Assembly: GCA_008828725.1 (NCBI GenBank)
Contig: MEHQ01003819.1
Coordinates: 387,289-451,288, forward strand
Length of the DNA stretch: 64,000 nt
From: Saccharina japonica
Lineage: Eukaryota; Sar; Phaeophyceae; Laminariales; Laminariaceae
Direction of reading: 5' to 3'
Every line of letters begins with the position of its first letter. The first letter of the stretch is position 1. Under the pieces are notes generated by a model, which was given only the letters and a program-made list of their open reading frames with translations, was not told the DNA's origin and searched no databases. Shown here in pieces: positions 54,945-64,000 of the stretch. The position numbers were made by a program, and so were the translations under genes.

Positions 54945-55148
54945 TAGGCGGAATCCGACGTAAGTCGACGAGGGAAGAAGTGCTAAATACAGATTTCTCG
55001 CGATAAAAAACAAGGCACGTACCGTAGTGGGGGGGGGGGGGGGGGGGGAGCCTACTTTGTGACCCCGGATCTCAGTTACGACTAAATAGGAAAATATCAA
55101 AGAAGGGCGAAGATATTGAATAGGATGGACAAAAAAAAACATAAAAAA
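54945..55148 (+). mobile_element. SINE, 5'-truncated
   Basis: TAAGTCGACGAGGGAAGAAG, TTTCTCGCGATAAAAAACAA, CGTACCGTAGTGG followed by a G run of about 20, GACCCCGGATCTCAGTTACG and GGATGGACAAAAAAAAAC. Confidence 0.78.
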
Positions 55149-55320
55149 ACTCTACACCAGTCTACACTGTAGTAATACCTCGTAATCAAGACCGGTATAT
55201 TTTTATAAGTCTACCCGACCGTCCGTAACAGACCTAACTGAATGAAGTATCTTGACATATCAGATATTATTTGACAGGCACAACATTATGTATTTGTAGG
55301 TATAATACGAGTCTTGAGGG

Positions 55321-55450
55321 TATCTTGACGGGAAGGAGTGACGATACCGACGGTACGTAAAGGCGGGAAGGGACGGTATCGGGACGTTTTCACTACGGGA
55401 CGGGACGGTAAGAGAGGGGTGATTTCTGGACGGGACGGGACAGTAGTAAT
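55321..55450 (+). repeat. Imperfect GGGACGG-type repeat
   Basis: Scattered GACGGGA, GGGACGG and CGGGACGGGAC words over about 130 bp. No product inferred. Confidence 0.5.
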
Positions 55451-55852
55451 GCACTACAATAGAACGGGAGGTGTATTCTCAGCGGAACGGGACCAGGGTG
55501 TTCTGGCAGTTTCCCAACATCCTGGGGTGCAGTCCATTTCGACAGATTATTGTCTGCGGACCTCCCGGTTTATAGTTCTCATCTCCTCCAGGAGTTCACT
55601 CTATTGGTAATGCTGAGGCCAACCTTGTGCCGCCGAAATCGAAGTATCGAAAAGGTCGGTTTCCGATCCGCTGTGAACCCGACGGGGTGTGTATGTATGT
55701 AGTCTAGATCTATATATTTCCTATCGTCAGTCGGGTCGAGTTCCTACTACTGTAGTTTCTTGTGATCATTCTGGCGGCGTTTGTTTGCCACGAGCGTTGA
55801 AAGCTGCTTCGAGTCCGGCACACGCGGGTTCTAGGAGGTGCAGTGTTGTGGA

Positions 55853-55900
55853 CAGCAGCAGCAGCAGCAGAAGCAACAACAGCAGTAGAGCAGCAGCAAC

Positions 55901-55967
<67 letters not shown>

Positions 55968-55972
55968 CAGCA
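55853..55972 (+). repeat. CAG-rich tract with a run of about 20 CAG units
   Basis: Interrupted CAG/CAA from 55853, then an unbroken run at about 55908-55966. It gives poly-Ala in one frame and poly-Gln or poly-Ser in the others. I see no exon around it. Confidence 0.9.
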
Positions 55973-56036
55973 GTCAGTCCAGCATCGAAGAGGGGTGTTT
56001 CGGCTGCTGCCGTGTGGTGTGAACGTTTGTGTGTAG

Positions 56037-57064
56037 TGGGGTGGTGAGAGATGTGGGGGGCTTTTGAAAAAGAACGACCGAGAAGTCAGATCCACGCATT
56101 CATGCATCACGTCGATAAACTCTAGAAGGGTAGTCTGGGGTAGTTGGTAATAAATGGGGCGAACTTCAGAAACATTACTGGTACGACCAAGAAATCCGAT
56201 CTCCACACCGCGGCGTCGAAACTCTCGTGATTTTCGACGAGGCTCATTTCTTGACTGAAGCCGCTGCAGTACTGGACGAAGCATGATGATAGTAGGTCTT
56301 CCTAAGGTAGCTATTTAGGCACTCTGGTTGGCTAAGGGTATGTTTCACGCGGCGCAATCAACTTGGAGTCTTTCCCAGCCACCAGCCACAGCATCCCGAG
56401 TCAACCTAGAGTCGTTCCAAGCGGCAAGCTCAGCATCCACGCCGGCCGAGTCAACCTGATATGGTGCTTTAGGGTTATAGATGGTTGAGCTTTGGGACAC
56501 CATAAAGGTTGTTCCCGTGTTCCCTCTGGTAGGCCAGATTGACATTGGCATGTGGGCTTCGCAAGCCTAGAAAACTTACCAAGCACAACATTCCAGCACT
56601 GATCACTACCATAGGGTTCGGGTTCGGGTTAGAGTGTGGGTTCGTGTCGGAGGGTCGGCTTCAGGCGTCTCTAGCATAAACCCCCCGTAAATATCTAGTA
56701 TCAAGGTGTGTCCATCCCTCAACCGCTGGGATCGAATAAGGTCGTTTTCAGCAGTGGACGGAGGCGTGTTTTTGTCTCCGATCGGAAACTGTTTTTTTCG
56801 ATCCACGTATAATATGTATCCGACTGGGTAAAAATCTGCCTTGATACGGAGACTAGGATCATCAACCTTAACTACTGCTGTAAACTGCTGTAAACTGCTG
56901 TGATTAGTTACTACGCTGTACCTGTTGTTAAAAAACCACCTGGACGACTGAAATATACAGGCTGTGTATCTCACCGTCGGTCGCCCTGCTGGTTTTTTAA
57001 CCTGTATATCTCACAGTCGGTTGCCCCGGTGATTTTTTAAAAACATGTACTGTAGTAACTAATA
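56037..57064. other. Intergenic, unrecognised
   Basis: A small duplication of TATCTCAC-GTCGGT-GCCC (about 56966 and 57006) and a triple TAAACTGCTG (56880-56900). No gene seen. Confidence 0.35.
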
Positions 57065-57233
57065 GTACAGGACACCTTTTAAGAACAGGAAATCTGGTCC
57101 AGGTTGTCTTTCTTATTCGAGAGAGGGTGCTTTCTACACTAATTTCACGCTAACGACTCCCGAATTTCTTAATTTTACTCTAAATTTCAGCCTGGTTTTC
57201 TTGTTAGCCTGTTTCTTACTAGGTGTTCTGTAC
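57065..57233 (+). mobile_element. MITE family 5, copy
   Basis: 169 bp with inverted ends GTACAGGACACCTTTTAAGA and the complement of GTACAGAACACCTAGTAAGA. Contains CAGGAAATCTGGTCCAGG and GAGAGAGGGTGCTTTCTACA. Confidence 0.75.
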
Positions 57234-57874
57234 TACAGCGTATACCGGAAAAAAATAAAATAAAAACTCGCAAAATAATCAACCTAATAACAGCAGTAGT
57301 GTACTATTAATATTATTAATAGTAGTCTACACATTGGATATACTCGGACGTAAATCAAGCGAGATGCCAACGTACCAGGTACGAGGAGATACAAATAAAT
57401 ACCAGGTAACACCACAGCCAGGCCAGAAAATAAGGCAAAACGACACTACAACCTACAAACACTAACACTACGAGGAGTATAGTTCGAAAGTGACACAAAT
57501 GTTTTGGTGCGTAAAGCCCAGTAAAACGCTACACCTGGTGTGTACGTACACACGATTAACTTGATTGATTGCACAGAGGCCGACTTGCGAAATGTACCTG
57601 ATACCAGGTATTGTTGTATGTCGCTCGCCCTGACATCAAATACCTGGTATAGATTTTCTTTGGTTGGTATGTAGTATGTATCGTGGCCCAAATGCATATA
57701 ATCAGGGCGGTCTACACCTATTATTTTCGATGCCGATCTGTGGAAGCTGTAAATACAACAACACTTCGTATGCCTACATACGAGTACAGAGAAAACAGAA
57801 AACTGATCGTCAGCGAACCGTGTGCTTCGCAAAGGTTGTGCGAAGAAGGAACACGATGTACACAAGCAGCAGTA

Positions 57875-58060
57875 GTACAGGACACACCTATACTCGTATA
57901 ACAAGAAACAGTCTAATAAAAAAGCCAGGCTGAGAATCAGACGAACAAATATGAAATTCGGGACTCGTTATCTTTAAATTAGTGTAGAAAGCACCCCCTC
58001 TCAAACAAGAAGAAACCCAGCCTTGACCATATTTCCTGTTTCCTATTAGGTGTCCGGTAC
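57875..58060 (-). mobile_element. MITE family 5, copy in opposite orientation
   Basis: 186 bp, ends GTACAGGACACACC and AGGTGTCCGGTAC; the inner part is the complement of the copy at 57065-57233 (TGTAGAAAGCACCCCCTCTC, CATATTTCCTGTTTCC). Confidence 0.75.
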
Positions 58061-58667
58061 TGCTGCCGTATACTAAAGAAAGCAGGCGCACTACAATCAT
58101 CATGTGGAACCACCCAACACAGCAGTGCGACGCTCAGTTCCGGTTCTAATAGCTGATACACTCCGAAATAGTACGCCATAAATTAGGTCAGTCTTCTCAC
58201 GTGTCAACCTCTGAGAATGAACCCCGTAGACCTATATAGACGTAGCTGTGCCTGCGTGGACCGAACGTAAGGATGCGATGGGGATGGTCGGGTGGGCGTT
58301 TGAGGCTATCGAACACATCCACCAACCCCGATCCACGACAGCATCAACCCGGGGTGGGGAACAGAACGGCGGGCAGCCGACGACCTTGCTTTGCTTGGCC
58401 GTCTCCCATATTGCTTCATTTAGCAGTTTGACGTAGACTTGCGTATTTATCCAAAGATGAAAATTAAAGTACGAAACTATTGATACTTTACCTGGTATAT
58501 ATGATGCGTATACTTTTACTACTGCTGCAGTGGTACGTATACTCGTATATAACACGTGGTTAGTATATAACACGTGGTAAATAATTCCCCTGTATACGTA
58601 CTGTAGTTTGGACCGGTGAGGGGGATTCACTACGTACGTATTGTACGTAGGCCAGGTATTCAAATGT

Positions 58668-58705
58668 GTGTGGTGGGTGGTGGGTGGTGGGTGTTGTGTG
58701 CCTCC
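58668..58705 (+). repeat. GGTGGGT repeat, possible G-quadruplex
   Basis: Four or so units of GGTGGGT on the plus strand. Short and of unknown role. Confidence 0.5.
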
Positions 58706-58964
58706 GGAGTTTTGCTTTAAAGATGAAATCGAGCCAGCGGAATTAATGGGTACGAAAGATAGATGGATGTGGTGTGTGGTGTATGGCATAAGGAAAAGCG
58801 AAAATATTTATTTTTAAAAACGAGCATGGTCAAATAGGACGAACGCCAATCCTTTGAAATCATGAACCGATCAAAACGGCATTGGATTTTTTGGAAAACA
58901 ATATCGACCTACTCGTACGACTTACGAGCGTAGTGTATAGTTGCCAAGAGCATTAACAAAAAAC

Positions 58965-59125
58965 GCCTACTGGTCTATATATAGCGTGGGCAGGTGCATT
59001 TCAACGCAAGTTGACACGGGATGAAAGGGCAGGTGATGAAGAAGAAGTCTTCTCGCGATAACAACGAATGTCCGAGCCGTAGCAAGGACATGGGTGAGGG
59101 TGTATTACGTGGCCCCGGATCTGTT
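58965..59125 (+). mobile_element. SINE fragment
   Basis: CTATATATAGCGTGGGCAGG, GTTGACACGGGATGAAAG, GTCTTCTCGCGATAACAACG and GTGGCCCCGGATCTG align with the SINE middle. Diverged. Confidence 0.6.
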
Positions 59126-59384
59126 CACTACGTACTACGACATATCATAGCTACGAAAGTTACGAATCATACAGCAGAAGTACTCGTACGCGACAAACGT
59201 CAAGGATTCGTTTTCACGTAAGATTGAGTGTATTCCACACTATTTTCAGTTCAAATGTTTTTTACTAGGTCCCAGGGTATGTAGGGGAAGTATATCACTC
59301 TACGAACTACTGCTGTGCACCGGTCCCCTAATGCATTACACTGTACTCAAACTTAATATTAATACAAGGGTTTACGGCAGACGC

Positions 59385-59660
59385 CGCCCGATCAACGAAT
59401 CGAACCCAAGACCTTGGTAGTGGCTGCCAGTCGCCTACTTGCTGTTGAATGATTAATACGTAGAGGATGTGATTACGCATTTCCTTCACCATTATCATAG
59501 TACACACCAGACAGGGTAGCAGCACGCCGCAGTGGGGAGGCGGTAGAGGCATACTGGTAGAGAGCATTCATATTGCCGTGCGAGTAGTGGTATGTAGTGG
59601 TTGATCAATGATTTAAAACCAAGACCTTGGTGTTCGTAGTGGCTGCCAGTCGGCGTTAGA
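59385..59660 (-). repeat. Two tRNA-like segments, direct repeats
   Basis: On the minus strand GGCGACTGGCAGCCACTACC, then AAGGTCTTGGGTTCGATTCG (about 59395-59440), looks like an A box followed by a B box. A second, diverged copy lies at about 59600-59660. They may be heads of a different SINE or tRNA relics; no cloverleaf closes. Confidence 0.4.
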
Positions 59661-59699
59661 AGGACGCCTAGTTCTAAAAAGTAGGTAGGTAAATATTCA

Positions 59700-61690
59700 G
59701 CAACAGAAAAAGTGACGCAACGACAAGCGACGCGAGCCACCCGACGGTTGGGAGCGGCGCCAGACCTCGAGGAGGCGGAACGGGCAACGAAAGGCCTGCA
59801 GAACTGGAAGGCACCCGGCCATGGCTCCCTCCCTGCCGAGTTGCTGAAGATCGATGACGACGAACCCGTCGTCCTGGAGCGCCTTCATGCCATCCTTGTC
59901 GACGTGTGGAACGGAGGAGATATCCCGCAAGAGTGGAAGGATGCAACCATCAAAGTGCTGTACAAGAAGGGCGACCGGTCCAACTGCAACAACTTCAGGG
60001 GGATCTCGCTACTATCGCACGTAGGCAAAGTCCCCGCCAAACTCATCGCCAACCGCCTAAGCGCCTTCTGCGAGGCCAACAACATCCTCCCGGAGGAACA
60101 GTGCGGCTTCCGACCTGGTCGCTCTACAGTATGCATGCTGTTCGTTGTGCGTCGTCTCCAGGAACTAGGGCGGAGAAGGAGAAGACCGCTCTACATGTGC
60201 TTCGTCGACCTACAGAAGGCCTATGACTCGGTGGACCGAGAGCTGCTATGGAAGGTGCTGGCCAGGGCCGGGATTCCTGCGGAGCTGGTCGCCGTCATCC
60301 GATAATTCCACGACAGAATGCGGGCCCGGATGCGCATGGACGATGGAGAACTGTCAGACTGGTTCTTGGTCACGCAGGGCTTGCGACAAGGGTGTGTGCT
60401 GTCCCCACTGCTGTTCAACGTTTTCTTCGCCGCGGCCCTAGAGGTCGTTATCGTACGATTCAGCGAGAACGATGGTATCATGCAGAACCTAGTGTTCCTG
60501 AAGGAGGAGACGGGAGCGGGGACGGAGACACCACTCGACCGCGTACGGAGGGCGGTGTGGGGGATGCTGTATGCCGATGACGCTGGCGTTGTATCGAGGT
60601 CCGCCGACGGACTGGCGAAGATCATGACCATTATCGTGCAGATGTTTGGGGAGTTCGGGCTGACGGTGTCGGAGAAGAAGACGGAGACACTGCTGATGCG
60701 CGTATAGGAGAAGCAGCCAACACCGCCCCCGCCGCCGCTGATCATCGAAGCAGCGGGGCAGAAATACACCCAAACCCTCGAGTTCCGGTACTTGGGCGGC
60801 CTCGTCAAAGAACATGGCGACCTCACCCGGGAGATCAACTTCAGGAGCAGAGCAGCGTCGGCGTGCGTCAGGAGGTATGGCCCGGAGCTCTTCGATAGGC
60901 CGGGAGCACCGTTTCGACTCAAGGCCCGCCTGCTTCAAGCGGAGGCGATGGAGGCACTGCTGTACGGTTGCATGATATTGTTCCCACGTCGCGACCACTA
61001 CCGACTGCTGCGGACGATACACCACCGGCTTCTGTTGCGAGTTATTGGGTACCAGCGCAAGCAAGGCACCTACCGGCAGCTGTCCTACGCCCAGGCCCTG
61101 AAGAGGGTCGGGTGCCAGAGCGTGGAAGCCACTGTCCGGCAGCGGCGCCTGCTGTTCGCGGGGGCCGTGGCAAGGCAGCCAGACGGGCGACTCCCCAAAC
61201 GGCTGATGTTCGGGGAGCTGGTGGGGGGGAAGGACCCGGGCGCGGGGTGCCCGGAGCGGAACTGGCAGACGTGCCTGAAGGACGACTTCAAAGCGTTCGG
61301 AGCTACGCATGGCTCTACGGACGACCAGAGACGTGTCTTCGGAGTCCCGAATTCATTTTGGGCGGAAGCAGCGAAGGTGAAGGGAGGAAGGCAGTGGTAC
61401 AAGGGAGTGCTGCAGGGCGCTGAGAGGTTTATGACCTCCTGGCACAAGGACGAAGAGGAGGCCAGCCGAAAACAAGTCACCAGGCGAGACGAAGAGCGCA
61501 GCAATAATAAAGAGACGCCAAGAGCCAACGGGACGGGAGGGGTGCGGAAGAAGAGCGAATCGTCGAGGGAAGAAAACAAGCGAGAAATGGCGGACTGAGT
61601 GGCGCGATATGTGCCGGATTGACTCTCCTGGACTGTTTGTTTGTTTGTTTGTTTGTTTGTTTGTTTGTTTCTCCCTCCCCCCACCGCCGC
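59700..61690 (+). mobile_element. 5'-truncated non-LTR retrotransposon (LINE)
   Basis: A reverse transcriptase domain and C-terminal region are in one frame. No endonuclease domain precedes them, and the open frame starts abruptly at about 59685-59710, as expected for 5' truncation during reverse transcription. A GTTT run of eight units follows at about 61636-61668, shortly after the stop. Such short tandem tails occur at the ends of RTE-like elements. The exact 3' end was not determined. Confidence 0.85.
59712..61598 (+). pseudogene. LINE reverse transcriptase (RTE/Jockey-like), two in-frame stop codons
   Basis: One reading frame is interrupted by TAA at 60303-60305 and TAG at 60705-60707; no frameshift is needed. 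Order: template-binding start (LQNWKAPGHGSLPAELL), RT motif 2 (FRGISLLS), GFRPGRST, the catalytic FVDLQKAYDSVDRELL, then QGLRQGCVLSPLLFN, and the second catalytic motif YADDAGVV. The thumb and C-terminal part (FRYLGGLV, then RRLLFAGAVARQPDGRLPKR) is typical of RTE-type LINEs. The first stop looks like a C-to-T change of a Gln codon (context VIR-stop-FHDRM). The copy is inactive as it stands but otherwise little decayed, so it is fairly young. Confidence 0.88.
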
Positions 61691-62865
61691 ACCATTGCAC
61701 CACCCCCTCGGGATGACGTATCTGTGCTGTCTCTGTGGTCTTGTTTGTTAAGTATTTGCTCGTACTTTTGACTTGTCTCTTTGTCTTTGCCTTTGTCATT
61801 TTCCCTTCGTTGTTTTTGACCTTTTGCGGTTACACTGCTCGCAGGCCGGGGGTACATCAGTCGCACGGGACCATAGTTCCCTTCCCTCGTATCATGTCTG
61901 CATTTATAATCGGGGTGGAGGACTCGATTTCGTTTGCCTCACCGGCGTGAACCCGGCACGGAACACCCCGGCAATATAGGGGCACCAAGATAGAATCAGG
62001 GGGCGTAGACCCCCGATTGGTGATGTTGACCTTTCCAGTTTTATTTTACCTTCACATAGCGTGTAGAGGGGAGCGGCGGGCTCCAGACTATCTTTTTTTG
62101 ACTGGCTTTGATCGCTTTGCGGACCATCCGGGTTCCACTTTAATTTCAGTATACCTTTTTTTGAGTAAGTTAGCCTGTGACCACGGGAATCGACCGTGTC
62201 AAGAGTTGGATTAGTACGGATAGATGGAGGTACTGGATAGAGAGACCGGCACGATTTTAAATGTGAAGACAACAACAGCAGCAGTGTTCACGTACAGCGT
62301 ATATACGTATCATAAACTAAATACGTACGTACTGCCGTTAGTTCTAAAACGAGCGTTCCGAGAAATTTCTACTGTATGTAGTGGAACACGATGTTGTGGT
62401 GAAAGTAGTACGAGTAGTACACTACAGTGAAACAGTAAAAGGTCGCGAAGTGATAGCGAAATTTCCATTAGCGTATGGCGCGACTCTACGAAGGTAGGAG
62501 ATGAACGGAGTCATGGTGGCACCGTATTCGACGGCCATAGATGAACCAGTGAGCAGAACGGCGAACGGCTTATCGCTAACGATTTTTTTAATGTATAACA
62601 ACTCTAATATACGCACTTGTATTTACGTATTTACAGCACTCTATCTATGTTAATATAGAGTATAAGGATGGTGGGCATATATTATATGACTACGCGTACT
62701 ATTTAATACTGCTGCTGTGTGAAGTGGTATGTACGTACCCGGGGTGCAAAAAATGGTTGGATACAGTTTAAGTGAAATGTAAAAGAGCTTGGAAGAAGAC
62801 GAAACCACGAAAGAGCGGCCGCAGACGCAGTGAACCAAACAATAAAAGCCCACTATAGTTGTATA
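61691..62865. other. LINE 3' flank and intergenic sequence
   Basis: No gene recognised. The first 300 bp or so may belong to the LINE 3' region; its end could not be fixed. From 62240 the sequence is rich in ACGTAC, CAGCAG and GTAGTA words like those in the array at 21.3-25.7 kb. Confidence 0.35.
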
Positions 62866-63205
62866 GCAGGTCGCCCGGGTGGGCTAGCAGGTAACCACGA
62901 AGCATGTTGGCTTCGAGATCGCGAGTTCGAGCCCCGCCGAGTACATGCTCGTAGGGACTTTTTCTTGCCAAAAATATCCTGAATGGCGGAAAGCGCGAGA
63001 GCGTGAGTTAGCAAAATTCGATGAAAATCGACGAGCGTTGGGAAGGCTGAACCCTCTGCGCGATAAAAATAAAGGCAAGAACCGTAGTGGGGGAGGAGTG
63101 AGAGGTACCTACTTTGTGACCCCGGATCTGAGTTACAACTAGGGAGGGAGGAAGACAGAAGTGCGAAGATAACAAATGGGATGGAAAAAGAAAAAAAATA
63201 TAGGC
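62866..63205 (+). mobile_element. SINE, full-length long variant
   Basis: Head with GGTGGGCTAGCAGGTAACC (A-box-like) and GCGAGTTCGAGCCCCGCC (B box). Variant middle as at 54205-54595, then CCCCGGATCTGAGTTACAAC and a tail GGGATGGAAAAAGAAAAAAA. Confidence 0.85.
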
Positions 63206-64000
63206 AAGTGGTTAAGCGAAACGAACGGCCAGAAACGGTTGAACGATAAACATCTTGCGGCTCCGGAGAACTTGCACGTAGCACGTGCGAGTCTAACGAA
63301 TCTGCACGTACATTCAATACGGTTATACCAGGTATGTATAACAGGAGTTGTTGTACATATGTATGGCCTACATGGGTACCAAATGGGATCGAGGTGCCAG
63401 GTGGGCCTCTGGCGGCTCCTGCGGAGGGCTGATTATAGTTCTGCACCTTGTGGGTGGGAGCAGGGTGCCAAATGGGATCAGATCCGGGTGGGATCAGGTC
63501 CGGTTGGGAGCAAGGGTAAAAATGATGCAAAAGTACGTGCAGTTCTAACAGCCCACAGCACGTATGTGCAATTATACGGCTGGTGGAATAATAGACACTG
63601 TACGTATCGTAAACCGGTACACATTGGTTTTGGACAATCGTTTGGCTCGCTGGGTGTATTTGTTTATTATGATTGCAGGCTGTACCCGTTAATGTCTGAA
63701 AGCTGACCGGGTATACCCGCTTTTGGTTATATTTCCCTAAACATGCGACGGCCCACCCTCGTCCATTTATCCCTGCCCCACCCCCCCCGTCTCCTATTCC
63801 AGATGTTGTACGCGGCCGACCTGGCCTTGACTCTGACAGGCAACACATGTGGCCATTCGGCTATTCGCCAAGGTCGAAAATATTTCGACCTTCCGGAAGG
63901 TGTATACTTGGAAAGGTAGTCCCCTGATTTATCTGTGTAGCCGGAAAGGTCGTACTCATTTCAACCTTCCCGAGGTCAGTGCCTTAGCCAAGGTCGGCCC
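63206..64000. other. Window right edge, no gene assigned
   Basis: Contains short repeats of GGGATC-G-TCCGG-TGGGA words (63470-63510). Near the end are several GGAAGGTCG/CGACCTTCC words, including a 23-bp near-palindrome at about 63870-63892 (AAGGTCG and CGACCTT around an AT centre). A 331-codon antisense frame crosses part of it (see findings). Confidence 0.4.

Noticed and set aside
61085..61684. 199-codon minus-strand frame
   Set aside because: It is the shadow of the LINE frame on the plus strand and of the GTTT run.

Overview
This is nuclear DNA from a eukaryote with spliceosomal introns, long intergenic gaps and dense transposable elements. The best guess for the organism is a stramenopile, probably a brown alga. 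That guess rests on the style of the secreted LNR (Lin-12/Notch repeat) protein, on phase-coherent GT-AG introns of about 1 kb or more, and on the mix of CAG/CTG runs, short non-autonomous DNA transposons and tRNA-derived SINEs. It is an inference; nothing in the window fixes the species. Two host genes can be assembled by joining exons whose phases match. Both lie on the minus strand.

Gene 1 (26453 down to 3828, then out of sight towards the left edge) encodes a major facilitator superfamily transporter resembling the MFSD4/sodium-dependent glucose transporter group. Five exons (26248-26453, 9927-10059, 8782-8865, 5705-5987, 3828-4332) give about 403 codons and seven or so membrane segments. 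Its first intron is about 16 kb and holds several classes of repeat, including a degenerate tandem array at about 21.3-25.7 kb.

Gene 2 (49645 down to 40260) encodes a secreted protein: signal peptide, four LNR units each split by a phase-1 intron immediately before the DGGDCC motif, then a galactose-binding/discoidin-like beta-sandwich domain. Six exons give 509 codons; the last exon was not found.

The rest is mostly mobile DNA. A roughly 245-bp MITE family (termini GACGCGTGCTACGGTAGAGG, 4-bp target duplications) has about 30 full, partial or nested copies, including a three-level nest in an intron of gene 2. A sister family with the same architecture and 4-bp duplications has at least two copies. 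There are also two small MITE families, several foldback elements, about 14 copies of a tRNA-derived SINE (one with a 15-bp target duplication), a 2.03-kb hAT-like element with a perfect 8-bp duplication, and a 5'-truncated non-LTR retrotransposon (LINE) at 59.7-61.7 kb with two in-frame stops.

Layout: 0-26.5 kb, transporter gene with MITE-filled introns; 26.5-40 kb, intergenic repeats, an uninterrupted 321-bp GACA array and two unrecognised long ORFs; 40-49.7 kb, LNR gene; 49.7-59 kb, SINE, tandem duplication, hAT element, CTG/CAG runs and MITEs; 59.7-61.7 kb, LINE; 62.8-63.2 kb, SINE; then unannotated sequence. Exon boundaries were read by eye from splice motifs and phase and have not been checked against transcripts.
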